A stretch of 64,000 nucleotides of DNA from an uncultured Devosia sp. (GTDB taxonomy: Bacteria > Pseudomonadota > Alphaproteobacteria > Rhizobiales > Devosiaceae). Within the stretch, counting starts at the first letter, position 1; the number at the start of each line of letters is the position of its first letter. The notes below the pieces were generated by a model. The model made no database searches. It was not told where the DNA came from and saw nothing but the letters and a program-made list of their open reading frames with translations. Below, piece by piece: positions 42,906 through 52,004 of this stretch. The DNA lies in NCBI RefSeq assembly GCF_963517015.1, contig NZ_CAUQDV010000003.1, forward strand, positions 170,521 through 234,520, in the 5' to 3' direction. The translations under genes were made by a program, and so were the position numbers.

Positions 42906-44153
42906 CTATTGGAAACGGTCCAGCGAATAGGGCGTAAGGTCAAGGCTTGGTGCCTTGCCTCCGACCATCTCGCTGACCAGCCGCGCCGTAACGGCGCTCA
43001 GCGTCAATCCCAGATGGCCATGGCCAAAGGCATGGACGATCCGCGCGTCGCCGGGATGCTCACTGATCACTGGGATGGAGTCCGGCGTAGACGGGCGGCG
43101 GCCCATCCATTCCTTGCCGCCCTCTGGCAAGCTCGGCACATAGCGGCGCATCTTGGTTCGCATCGCCTTGGCGCGATCGTAATTGGGACTGGTCTCGGGC
43201 CGTGCCAGTTCGACCGCCCCACCGACGCGTAAGCCGTCGACCAGCGGCGTGGCGATGAATCCATGGTCGGCGAAGCCGATCGGCAGATTGAGGTTCCAGT
43301 CTAGATCCGTAAAGGTCGTGTTGTAACCGCGCTCGGTTTCGAGCAGCACCCTGGCGCCAAGGCCGCGGACGATTTCGCGCGACCAGATGCCAGCGGCCAC
43401 CACGACCTTGTCGAATGTCGCGGATCCATTGGCGGTATGATTGGCGGTATGAACGGCAATGCCGTCCTGGCTCTGCGACAGGCGCGCAACTTTCTCGGGC
43501 ACCAGCGTGGACTTGCCGGCGGCAAAGCCCTGATAGGCGCGCAGCACCGTTAGCGGATTGTTGACGGTCCAATAGCCCGGCTGGTGCACCGCGGCATGAA
43601 ACTCACCTTCCACCTTCGGCTCGAGCTTGCGGGCGGCGTCCGGCGTCAGAACGGCATAGTCGAGATCGAGCAAGGTCTTGACGTGGCTCATTTCCGTTTC
43701 GGCAGCGGCAACGCTGGCCGCGCTGTCATGAAGGGACATGTAGCCGGTCTGGCGCAGGTGATTGGTGAGGCCGATTGCCTGGCCGAGGCCCTGGTGGTCG
43801 CCCAGTGCAGTCAGCATGAGGCTGCTCACCGCCACCCGGGCCTGATTAGCGCGTGATGGCGTAGCGCGGGCGAGGAACGCCAGCAGCCACGGCATCAGCG
43901 CGGGAACATCCGGCCAGCGCAGGGTCAGCGGTCCGAGCGGATCCATCAGCCATTTCGGCGCTTGGGTGAACATGCCAGGGCTAGCGATTGGCGCCACTTC
44001 CGGCAGTGCGATCAGTGCCGCATTGCCCGATGAGGTCGGCAGGCCATCGGGCTCGGGTTCATAGATGGTGACGTTATGCCCATCCACAATGAGCTGGGCC
44101 GCAATCGTCGCTCCGACGATACCGGCTCCGACAACTGCAACCTTGACCATCAA
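42906..44153 (-). CDS. FAD-dependent D-amino-acid (hydroxyproline) oxidoreductase
   Basis: The 415-residue product is a DadA/DAO-type flavoprotein. The N-terminal FAD motif is VVGAGIVGATIAAQL and the C-terminal substrate region contains GHGHLGLTLSAVTARLV. In hydroxyproline operons the homologue oxidises cis-4-hydroxy-D-proline to pyrroline-4-hydroxy-2-carboxylate, passing electrons to the respiratory chain. Its start overlaps the GntR stop by four bases (ATGA). Confidence 0.87.
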   Translation of the reverse strand: MMVKVAVVGAGIVGATIAAQLIVDGHNVTIYEPEPDGLPTSSGNAALIALPEVAPIASPGMFTQAPKWLMDPLGPLTLRWPDVPALMPWLLAFLARATPSRANQARVAVSSLMLTALGDHQGLGQAIGLTNHLRQTGYMSLHDSAASVAAAETEMSHVKTLLDLDYAVLTPDAARKLEPKVEGEFHAAVHQPGYWTVNNPLTVLRAYQGFAAGKSTLVPEKVARLSQSQDGIAVHTANHTANGSATFDKVVVAAGIWSREIVRGLGARVLLETERGYNTTFTDLDWNLNLPIGFADHGFIATPLVDGLRVGGAVELARPETSPNYDRAKAMRTKMRRYVPSLPEGGKEWMGRRPSTPDSIPVISEHPGDARIVHAFGHGHLGLTLSAVTARLVSEMVGGKAPSLDLTPYSLDRFQ

Positions 44154-44881
44154 CGAGGCTCCGTTTCGAGGGTTATGCCTGTCACTGTCGAGCGTGCCAG
44201 ATAGCTCTGGATCTGCGCGACGATCTGGGCGGCATGGGCGGCCGCCAGCATATCGGCGCGCTCTGCATCACCGGCCTCGATGGCCACCACCATTTCTTCA
44301 TGCTCGTCGACATATCGGCGCGGCAGCTTGTCGTCGAAAGAGCGATAATAGACGCGCAGGATCCGGCGGCCTTCGTCGAGCAGCCGGCTGAACAGGCTGG
44401 TGAAATAGCTGTTGCCACCAGCTTCGGCGATGGCCATGTGGAAATCGCGATTGCTCTGGATCATGCCCAGCGCATCATGACTGCGCACGGCATCGGCATA
44501 GGCGGATGCAAGCTTGCGGATGTGTAGCAGCTGTTCCTTGCTGCGATGTACGGCGGCCGAGCGCGTCGTCACGCGATACATCAGCGTCAGCGCTTCGAAA
44601 TATACCGGCAACTGTTCGAAATCGATGGTCGCCACCACCGTATTACGATTGGGCAGCGTCTTGGCCAGGCCCTCGGCCACGAGGCGCACCAGCGCTTCGC
44701 GGATCGGCGTGCGGGACATGTCGAAACGCTCCGACAGCGTCACCTCGTCGAGCGGGCTGCCCGGGTCGAGTTCGAGCTCCAGGATAGCCTGCCGCAGCGT
44801 TTCATAGACTGTGCGTGCGCCTTGTCCGCGCACGCGTGTCTTGCCTACGATGGTCTTTTCGCTGACAGCCGCTTCGTCCAT
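44150..44881 (-). CDS. GntR-family (FCD) transcriptional regulator
   Basis: The ATG at 44881 gives 243 residues. The winged helix contains VYETLRQAILELELDPGSPL and VTLSERFDMSRTPIREALVR. The C-terminal all-helical FCD effector domain follows (FHMAIAEAGGNSYFTSLFSR, EHEEMVVAIEAGD) with metal-ligand-like Asp and His residues. It is embedded in the hydroxyproline operon between the deaminase and oxidase genes and is the natural candidate for binding GTATGC-N4-TGTCGACAG. The inducer would be hydroxyproline or a derivative. Confidence 0.92.
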   Translation of the reverse strand: MDEAAVSEKTIVGKTRVRGQGARTVYETLRQAILELELDPGSPLDEVTLSERFDMSRTPIREALVRLVAEGLAKTLPNRNTVVATIDFEQLPVYFEALTLMYRVTTRSAAVHRSKEQLLHIRKLASAYADAVRSHDALGMIQSNRDFHMAIAEAGGNSYFTSLFSRLLDEGRRILRVYYRSFDDKLPRRYVDEHEEMVVAIEAGDAERADMLAAAHAAQIVAQIQSYLARSTVTGITLETEPR

Positions 44882-44891
44882 TCTTGCCTCA

Positions 44892-45854
44892 TCAGAGCCG
44901 ATAGTCCTGCACGGCTCCTGGAAGCTTGTTCCATTCGGCATACCAGGTCGTAAACTGCTCGTATTGCGCCTTTGCCCAAGCGCGCTGGCTGGGCGAGAGT
45001 TCGTCAGTGGCGTTGAAATGCAGCTTGTACGCCGCTTCGCCCTGCAGTTCGAGCATGTACTTGTAGTAAAGCACCAGATCCGGACCTTCGTCCCAGGACG
45101 AGAGCACTTCGAGCGCTTCGCCCAACTCGCACGCGCGCTGACGTGCATCCAGATCTCCCGCGGCAGCGGCCTTGGTCAGGGCCACCATATGCAGCACGAC
45201 TTCGGGAAGAGCATTGCCGATGCCAGTGATCGTGCCGGTGGCACCAGCCTTCAAATACCCATGATAGACACCGGTATCGACGCCGGCCATCAGCACCACG
45301 CCGTCATCGGCGCTGGTAATATGCTCGGCCGCATAGGTCATCGCTTTGTTGCCACCGAATTCTTTGAAGCCGACAAGGCTTGGATATTTGGCGCGCAGCG
45401 CGAAGAACAAGTCGGCCTTGGTCTCGAAGCCATAATAGGGGCTGTTGTAGATGACAGCGGGCAAGTCTGGCGCAGCGGCCAGAATAGCTTCAAAATGCTG
45501 CTTCTGAGCCGTAGCCGAACTGCCGCGCGACAACACACGAGGAATGACCATCAGGCCGGCTGCGCCGATCTTCTGGGCATGAGCCGCATGTGACACGGCA
45601 GAGGCCGTATTGACCGCACCGGTACCAACAATCACCTTGAGCCCGGCCTTGACCAGTCGTTCCACGCCTTCCTGACGCTGCGCATCGGTCAGCAGAGGCC
45701 AGTCGCCCATTGAGCCGCAATAGACCACTGCCGACATGCCGGTCTCGACCAATTCGCTGGCTTTACGTGCCAATTCATCAAAGTCGGGTGTCCGGTCGGC
45801 TTTGCAGGGCGTCATCAGCGCAGGCATGACCCCGGTAAAGATATTGCCGCTCAT
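44892..45854 (-). CDS. DapA-family pyrroline-4-hydroxy-2-carboxylate deaminase
   Basis: The ATG at 45854 gives 320 residues of the DHDPS/NAL family. The Schiff-base Lys is in VGFKEFGG and the Tyr in VIYNSPYYG. In hydroxyproline operons this member (HypD/LhpC type) removes ammonia to give alpha-ketoglutarate semialdehyde. A related family member, L-2-keto-3-deoxyarabonate dehydratase, makes the same product from L-arabinose, so that alternative cannot be excluded. First gene of the operon, with the operator motif upstream. No semialdehyde dehydrogenase is seen in the window. Confidence 0.87.
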   Translation of the reverse strand: MSGNIFTGVMPALMTPCKADRTPDFDELARKASELVETGMSAVVYCGSMGDWPLLTDAQRQEGVERLVKAGLKVIVGTGAVNTASAVSHAAHAQKIGAAGLMVIPRVLSRGSSATAQKQHFEAILAAAPDLPAVIYNSPYYGFETKADLFFALRAKYPSLVGFKEFGGNKAMTYAAEHITSADDGVVLMAGVDTGVYHGYLKAGATGTITGIGNALPEVVLHMVALTKAAAAGDLDARQRACELGEALEVLSSWDEGPDLVLYYKYMLELQGEAAYKLHFNATDELSPSQRAWAKAQYEQFTTWYAEWNKLPGAVQDYRL

Positions 45855-45921
45855 GATGTCATCTCCTTGCATACGACCGGAGGCTTAGGCTGCACCTCAT
45901 GCTTCAAGCTCTACAAAACTT

Positions 45922-45940
45922 GTATGCTGTTTGTCGACAG
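45922..45940 (-). promoter_or_regulatory. GntR-type operator candidate, copy 2
   Basis: GTATGC (45922-45927), four bases, then TGTCGACAG (45932-45940), about 70 bases upstream of the DapA-type start. Sequence and spacing are identical to the site at 38056-38074. A further GTATGCAAGG-like half (reverse strand at 45866-45875) lies nearer the start. Confidence 0.65.
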
Positions 45941-46072
45941 AAAAGTTTCGATTGATTTTGCCGCTGGTCAATCGGGTGGCGGCAGACTGTCAAAGGGCAA
46001 ACGCAAGGACAAACCGCGACCGCGACGCCATGCGCGGCGCCGCGGTGTTCATACCCTCTGGACGGTTGGAGA

Positions 46073-47407
46073 CTAGTTTTCGTGGAAGGCGCGCGACATG
46101 CTGTCGGTGACCGGCTTGACCAGATACTCGAGGAAGGTCCGCTCGCGGGTTTTGACGAAGACTTCGGCGGGCATGCCCGGCGTCGGATGGAATCCTTCGA
46201 CACGGGCAAGCTGCTCGGGCGGAATACTCACACGCGCCAGATAGATCTCCTGGTTCATATCCGAGCCATCGACAATCGTATCCGCAGAGACATAGATGAT
46301 GTCGCCGTCCAGAACCGGTGTCGTGCGCTGGTTTAGGGCCGTGAGACGCACGGTTGCGGATTCGCCGCGGCGCACTTCGTCGATCTGCATGCGCGGAATT
46401 TTGACCTCGACGATCAGCGGAACATCAGCCGGCAGGATCTCAAAGATCGGCTTGCCGCTTTCGATGACGCCGCCCGTCGTATGATAAAACATCCGGACGA
46501 CCGTGCCGCTGACCGGCGCGGTGATCGTCGTGCGCGCCAACACGCTGTTGGCTTGTTGACTCTGTTCGCGCAAGGCGTCGAGCTCAGCCTCGACGCCTTG
46601 CATTTCATTGAGCGCGGCCTGCGCTACGGTGTCATTGGCCTGGATGATTTCGCGGCGGTATTTCTCCGCCTGGGCCTGCGACTCCTGGATTTCGGCTTCG
46701 AGCCGGGCAATATCTCCCTCGGCGTCGGCCACGGCACGCTCAACCGAACGGACGTCGGATTGCGTACTGACGCCTTTTTCCCGCAACCCAAGCATGACAG
46801 CCTCGTCTTCCCGTAGAAGCTCCAGCTGTCTTTGCATTGACTCGACCTGGCTGCGCCGACCCGAGACGCGGAAATCCAGCGCCGTGATGTTCTGCTGCAT
46901 CAAGGCGGTCTCGTTTTCGAGTTTGCTGCTCGCCGCCTCAAAATTGCTGCGCTGACTTTCTGCGATCGCGACCACTTCGGGATTATCCAGCCGGGCTGTG
47001 ACCGAATCCGGAATAGTCATGTCCTGGGCGTGATTGGCTACGGCGCTGAGCCGAGCCCAGACCAGTTCAAGGCGCAGCAAGCGCAATTGCAACTGCTGCG
47101 CATTGGCATGGGCGGCCGTGGGGTCTAGCAGCAGCATGGCCTCACCAACCGCTACGTGGTCACCCTCGCGCACCAGCAGATCCTTGACGATGCCGCCTTC
47201 GAAATGTTGCACGATCTTGTTTTCGCCTGTAGCGACGAAGCTGCCCGATGCGATGACGGCCGCCGAAAGCGGCGCCGTGGCAGCCCAGGAGCCGAAGCCG
47301 ATGAAGGTGATGGCAATCAGCCCCACCCCGAACAGGACGTAGTTGCGGATCGAGCGGGGAACGCCCGAATACCATTCCAGATTCTGCAGTTCGCCCGCGG
47401 TGGACAT
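46073..47407 (-). CDS. type I secretion periplasmic adaptor (HlyD/PrtE family)
   Basis: The ATG at 47407 follows AGGAG and gives 444 residues. An N-terminal membrane segment (YVLFGVGLIAITFIGFGSWA, about 23-42) is followed by a lipoyl-like half (GENKIVQHFEGGIVKDLLVR), long coiled-coil helices (about 100-290) and a barrel-sandwich C-terminus (GMPAEVFVKTRERT). It links the inner-membrane ATPase to TolC. It lies three bases after the ATPase gene, and the TolC it needs is perhaps the one at 56091. Confidence 0.93.
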   Translation of the reverse strand: MSTAGELQNLEWYSGVPRSIRNYVLFGVGLIAITFIGFGSWAATAPLSAAVIASGSFVATGENKIVQHFEGGIVKDLLVREGDHVAVGEAMLLLDPTAAHANAQQLQLRLLRLELVWARLSAVANHAQDMTIPDSVTARLDNPEVVAIAESQRSNFEAASSKLENETALMQQNITALDFRVSGRRSQVESMQRQLELLREDEAVMLGLREKGVSTQSDVRSVERAVADAEGDIARLEAEIQESQAQAEKYRREIIQANDTVAQAALNEMQGVEAELDALREQSQQANSVLARTTITAPVSGTVVRMFYHTTGGVIESGKPIFEILPADVPLIVEVKIPRMQIDEVRRGESATVRLTALNQRTTPVLDGDIIYVSADTIVDGSDMNQEIYLARVSIPPEQLARVEGFHPTPGMPAEVFVKTRERTFLEYLVKPVTDSMSRAFHEN

Positions 47408-47410
47408 TGA

Positions 47411-49906
47411 TCAGGCTCCTGCCGAAATTGGTGCCGAGGCGGGAGCGCCAAGGCCCACATCGCCAGAGGTGGTCTTGTTGCGCGCCAGTGCTTCCATCAC
47501 CTCGCCACGCTTGCCGAACATCGAAACCGAGCCATTGTTGAGGACAAGGATCTTGTCGACGACATTGAGCAGGGATGGGCGCTGCGTGATGGTGATGACG
47601 GTGATGTTTTCCTTCTTGGCATGCATCAGCGCCTTGGCCAGAGCCGCCTCGCCGGGTGCATCGAGATTGGAATTTGGCTCGTCCAGTACCACCATCTTCG
47701 GGCTGCCAAAAAAGGCGCGCGCCAGCGCGATGCGCTGCTTCTGCCCACCCGAAAGCGGCGCGCCGTCGGCGGCTACATAGGTCTCATAGCCCTGCGGGAA
47801 TGAGGCGATAAGCTCGTGCACGTCGGCCAGAACCGCCGCATCAAAGATCGACTGGTCGGTCACATCCTCGCGCATGCGGGCGATGTTCGCCTTGATCGTG
47901 CCGGGGAACAGTTGAACGTCCTGCGGCAAGTAGCCAATGCTCTCGCCGAACTGGCGCTGGTCCCAATTGCGCAGGTCCATCATATCAAGGCGAACCGAGC
48001 CTGACGTAGGGATGATCGACCCGACCAGCATCTTGCCCAAGGTGGTCTTTCCCGCACCCGAATTGCCGATCACCGCCAAGGATTCACCCGGCAGCAGCGA
48101 GAACGAAATGCCGTTGAGCAGCACCTTCTTGTTCGGTGGCGGCACGAACAGCAGGCGCTCGACATCCAGCCGCCCTTTGGGATTGGGCAAGATCAACCGT
48201 TCGAAATTGAAGGGCGAAGACTGTAGCAACCCACGGATGCGGGCAATAGAACTGCGGAACTGGGTAAACCCGTTCCAGCCTTCGATAGCGCCTTCAATCG
48301 GCGTGAGCGCGCGGCTGGCCACGATCGAGCCGGCGATCACCATGCCGCCGGTGATGTGACCCTCAATCGCCAGCGTTGCACCCCAACCCAGCATACAGAC
48401 CTGGGTCAACAGGCGGATGCCCTTGGAAACGCTGGCCATGATGATGTTGCGGTCCTGCGCATCGACGTGGGCGGTGAGCGAAGCGGCCGTATCACGGCCC
48501 CATATCCGAACCGCTTCCGGGATCATCGCCAACGCGTTGATGATCTGCGAATTGCGCGACATCGAGTCCAGATGCAACGTCGCCCGGCTCAGGAAGCCAT
48601 TGGCATCGGCAAACGGCTTGGCGGTGACGCGCTGGTTGATGATGGCGACGATCAGCAGCAGCACGGCCGAACCGATGACGATAAAGCCCAGTTCCGGATG
48701 GATCAGGAACACGGCCAGCACGAAGAGCGGGGCCATGGGCGCGTCGAAAAAGGCCAGCAACGTGCCCGAGGTGATGAAGGCGCGCACCTGCTGCAGGTCG
48801 CCCAGCACCTGGTAATCGCGGCCATTGCCATGCAGCGAGGCACGGGCGGCGGCGCTGAGAATGGGCGAGCCGAGCTGCACCGCCACTTCGACGGCGGTGC
48901 GCATCAGGATGAAGCGGCGGACGGCGTCGAGCACCACCTGCATGATCACCGCGCCGACGATAACGGCAGTAAGCATGATCAGCGTGTCGAGCGAGCGGCT
49001 GGTCAGCACGCGGTCCGAGATCTGGAACAAATAGATCGGGATCGCCAGCACCAACACATTGATAAAAATGGTGAACGCCATGACGATAGCCAGGTTTGTT
49101 CGCACGACCCGGATGCCGTTTTGCAGGCTTTCGGTGAAGGTTGGTGTCGCCGTCCGCTTGTGGAATTTCTTGTCGTCATTGGCCGGCTTGAGCACGGGCG
49201 TGGCCTTGCCTTGCGCTGACTTGGCCTGTGGTGACTTGAGCGGGCCGCGATCGGCTTCGATGATCGGTGGTGCGCTTTTGGGCTGCGGCGCCTTGGCTTG
49301 CGCGGGCTCGCTCACCTTGGAGTCTTGAGGCGCAGCAGGCTTTTCGATCTGGCTCGGTGATGCAACCTTGGCCTCGGGTGGCAGGATTTCACTAGCCGGC
49401 TTGGCGGCAGGCGCAGCCTGCGGGGTGACTGCAACTGGCTTTGCGACGGCTTCAACAGTCTTGGATGGCACAGCAGCCACGCCCTTTGGCGGCATGGTCG
49501 CCAGCGAAGCTATGGCCGCGTCCGCCTCCTCCTTTGTCGCACCAGCATGCTGGACGACTTCTTGTGGCTCGGGTTCCGTTTGGCTTGCGGCCGGCTGTAA
49601 TAGGCTCGGTGCGGCCGGCAGCGGCCCATCGCGCGTGGTTTTTGTAGGGGGAGCGACGACACTTTCTGTCGCCGACGGGTTGAGCAGCAATGGCTTGCCC
49701 GGTTCTGACACCGCGGCAATCGCCGAACCCGTCGTCTCGCGCTCCAGCATGGCTTCCTGTTCGTCGATCAGCGCATCGAGTTCGGCGCCGGCGCTGGTGA
49801 TCTGGAACAGCAGCTTGTCGATTTTGGCAGCCCGCGACGGATCACCAACGGCCATGCTGCGCAGGACTTGACTGTTCCAGGTGCCTTCGAGTTTTTCGTG
49901 TTTCAT
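47411..49906 (-). CDS. type I secretion ATPase/permease (PrtD-like) with long N-terminal extension
   Basis: The 831-residue product has an unusual N-terminal half: residues 1-250 are Pro/Ala/Lys/Glu-rich and probably disordered and cytoplasmic. From about 270 to 550 there are six membrane segments (first LAIVMAFTIFINVLVLAIPI). The ATPase domain has Walker A GNSGAGKTT (about residue 617), signature LSGGQKQR and Walker B MVVLDEPNSNLD. PrtD-type proteins normally lack the 250-residue tail (usual length about 575). It likely exports one or both repetitive proteins encoded just upstream. Confidence 0.92.
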   Translation of the reverse strand: MKHEKLEGTWNSQVLRSMAVGDPSRAAKIDKLLFQITSAGAELDALIDEQEAMLERETTGSAIAAVSEPGKPLLLNPSATESVVAPPTKTTRDGPLPAAPSLLQPAASQTEPEPQEVVQHAGATKEEADAAIASLATMPPKGVAAVPSKTVEAVAKPVAVTPQAAPAAKPASEILPPEAKVASPSQIEKPAAPQDSKVSEPAQAKAPQPKSAPPIIEADRGPLKSPQAKSAQGKATPVLKPANDDKKFHKRTATPTFTESLQNGIRVVRTNLAIVMAFTIFINVLVLAIPIYLFQISDRVLTSRSLDTLIMLTAVIVGAVIMQVVLDAVRRFILMRTAVEVAVQLGSPILSAAARASLHGNGRDYQVLGDLQQVRAFITSGTLLAFFDAPMAPLFVLAVFLIHPELGFIVIGSAVLLLIVAIINQRVTAKPFADANGFLSRATLHLDSMSRNSQIINALAMIPEAVRIWGRDTAASLTAHVDAQDRNIIMASVSKGIRLLTQVCMLGWGATLAIEGHITGGMVIAGSIVASRALTPIEGAIEGWNGFTQFRSSIARIRGLLQSSPFNFERLILPNPKGRLDVERLLFVPPPNKKVLLNGISFSLLPGESLAVIGNSGAGKTTLGKMLVGSIIPTSGSVRLDMMDLRNWDQRQFGESIGYLPQDVQLFPGTIKANIARMREDVTDQSIFDAAVLADVHELIASFPQGYETYVAADGAPLSGGQKQRIALARAFFGSPKMVVLDEPNSNLDAPGEAALAKALMHAKKENITVITITQRPSLLNVVDKILVLNNGSVSMFGKRGEVMEALARNKTTSGDVGLGAPASAPISAGA

Positions 49907-49915
49907 GGATCAACT

Positions 49916-51910
49916 CTAGGCCAGGACAGACTGCATGATGTCGGCCGGTGGGCCGTCATGGGAAATGGACGAGGATGAGTAAGGGCCGTCGTCGGCCAGC
50001 ACGTCGGGAACGTCGTGGTCGAGAAAGGCGATGACTTCGTTGACCAGCGCGTCGCCAGTCTGTCCGCCATTGTCGGCTGAAAGAATATTGGCCTGGATCA
50101 GGATCGAGTCCGAGTAATGCTCGCCCCCGACATAGGCCGTGTCCCCTATGCCGTCGTGGTCGATGATCTGCGCCTTGTTCACCAGCGCATTGGCGCCGGT
50201 ATTGATGTCCCAGTTCGTGCCGGGATTGTCGCCGATCAGCTTGGCTTGTTGCAGGGCGACAAAATCGGCGTCGCCCAGAACATTGGTCTGCTGCAGGTAG
50301 CGCAGGTCATAAATGTCTCCCGCCACATAGAGCACGCGCAGCATGTTGAGGCCTTCGAAAAGACCGTCATCGCCAAAGCCCTTCGGCATGTCTCGGCCAC
50401 CAGAAGACAGGGTGGATGCTGCCTCGCTGAAGTGATCGGGCATGCCCGAAGTGACTTCGCCCGGGCCGACATTGAGAATGCTGGCCTCGTTCCAGAGCAG
50501 GTTTCCACCGGTCGACAAATAGCCTGCACTGGCGTGGCTGTCGCCCAGGTACTGGATCGTGTCGTTGTCGTAGAGGATATTGGTCTGGACGATGATGTTG
50601 GCGTCGTAGAGATTGCCGCCGACGATCACCAGGTCGAAATATTTGCCCAGGTCGACAAAGCTGCTGAAGTTAAGCCCGATGTTTTCGCCCGTCGTCACCG
50701 TCGTCGTGCCACCGGTGGCGCTCAATACATGCAGGTCCTGATCGGACTGGAAGGTGAACTGCTTCATCCATTCCACAAAGATCAGGTCGCCGGACACCAC
50801 AGTGACATTCCAGCTCAGCGGCATGACGCCAGGATTGACCTCTGCTGCCTTGCCTAGGCTGTCTCGCGAGTCCGTCTCGAAGCTGGCGATGTTGTAGGCC
50901 AGTGTTTGTGCGCTCGGCATGCCGAGACCGCCCCCCGGTGCCCCCAGGATCGTGTCGTGGTCGCTATAGGCATTGATCTGGATGATCGCGTCGAGCTGAT
51001 GATAGTTGCCCTGTACGGCCATGATGGAGGTGTTGAGCCCGCCATTGACGACCACGGCGTCGTTCATCAGTAGATTGCCCCCGGCATTGAGGGTCAGCGA
51101 AGGCGCTGTGTGATCGACAGTCCCAGGGCAGGAAACCACCTCGTCTTCCGTGATGTCTTCTGGAGGTTCGAGAAATTCTGCCAGCTTGACTGGCAGATGC
51201 TCGATCAGGTCTGGCGCTTCGTCACTCGGCTCGCCATTCACATAGGTACCTGCCGGCGTGACGATGACGCTGGCGTCTTCCAGCCCTGGCCCATCGGCCA
51301 ACTGGTCGACACGCGCGGCCGTGTTCACGATGAAATCGGCAATGCTGGTATTGTCGTCGAGATCAAGACTGACGATCAGCGCGCCGATGAGGCCATGCGC
51401 CTGCGCCTGGAAATTGAGGATTGCCTCAGCTGAGCCCGAGACGAAGACCACGCTGCCCGAGAATTCACCCAGAATGATGACGTCATTGTCTTCGAGGGTG
51501 ATGGTCTGGTTCACAAACGTGATCGCCGAGAGCAGGTCCGTGCTCTCCTGCGGCGCGAAACTGTGGAAGCGCCCCTGATCGGGCGTTTCCTGCCAGCCTG
51601 ATTCACGGTGTAAAGCGTTGGGGAGCGATGCGACGCCTGCCAACTCCACTGTAGGAACACGGAAGTGGTCATTGCCGTTGATGGCCCATTCGGGGGCGAC
51701 GTAGACGGCATCGGGATTGAAATCCGCTAGGCTGTAGCGCTGCGCGAGTTCGGGGATTTCGAGGACATGGTCTTCGGGCAGGGCGTCCGCAGACTGGCGA
51801 TAAGCGAATTCCTGATAGTCCAGCCGAAATCTCATGTCTTCGACGGACAGCTCGAAGTAGCCGATGAAATGGGCGATGATCTCGTTGGTCGTGTCGTAGG
51901 GGAAAAACAC
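49916..51910 (-). CDS. repetitive type I secretion substrate candidate (664 aa)
   Basis: A GTG start at 51910 is preceded by GGGAGGCCCCAG. The product is acidic, Cys-poor and without a signal peptide, as expected for a type I substrate. Residues 260-640 hold about four imperfect beta-rich repeats alternating NAGGNLLMNDAVVV-type and NYHQLDAIIQINAYSDHDTI-type segments (Gly-Asn-Leu...Gln-Thr-Asn-x-Leu-x-Asp-x-Asp). No classical GGxGxD nonapeptides are seen. The position directly before the ATPase gene supports export by that system. The role may be a surface matrix protein or adhesin. Confidence 0.7.
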   Translation of the reverse strand: MFFPYDTTNEIIAHFIGYFELSVEDMRFRLDYQEFAYRQSADALPEDHVLEIPELAQRYSLADFNPDAVYVAPEWAINGNDHFRVPTVELAGVASLPNALHRESGWQETPDQGRFHSFAPQESTDLLSAITFVNQTITLEDNDVIILGEFSGSVVFVSGSAEAILNFQAQAHGLIGALIVSLDLDDNTSIADFIVNTAARVDQLADGPGLEDASVIVTPAGTYVNGEPSDEAPDLIEHLPVKLAEFLEPPEDITEDEVVSCPGTVDHTAPSLTLNAGGNLLMNDAVVVNGGLNTSIMAVQGNYHQLDAIIQINAYSDHDTILGAPGGGLGMPSAQTLAYNIASFETDSRDSLGKAAEVNPGVMPLSWNVTVVSGDLIFVEWMKQFTFQSDQDLHVLSATGGTTTVTTGENIGLNFSSFVDLGKYFDLVIVGGNLYDANIIVQTNILYDNDTIQYLGDSHASAGYLSTGGNLLWNEASILNVGPGEVTSGMPDHFSEAASTLSSGGRDMPKGFGDDGLFEGLNMLRVLYVAGDIYDLRYLQQTNVLGDADFVALQQAKLIGDNPGTNWDINTGANALVNKAQIIDHDGIGDTAYVGGEHYSDSILIQANILSADNGGQTGDALVNEVIAFLDHDVPDVLADDGPYSSSSISHDGPPADIMQSVLA

Positions 51911-52004
51911 CTGGGGCCTCCCTGCGGCCTTTCGGCTCTGAAATCAGGCAGAGTTGGGTAATCTGCGCACGGTGGTGCGCAGATCGAGTTCGCGGGATGA
52001 CGGC

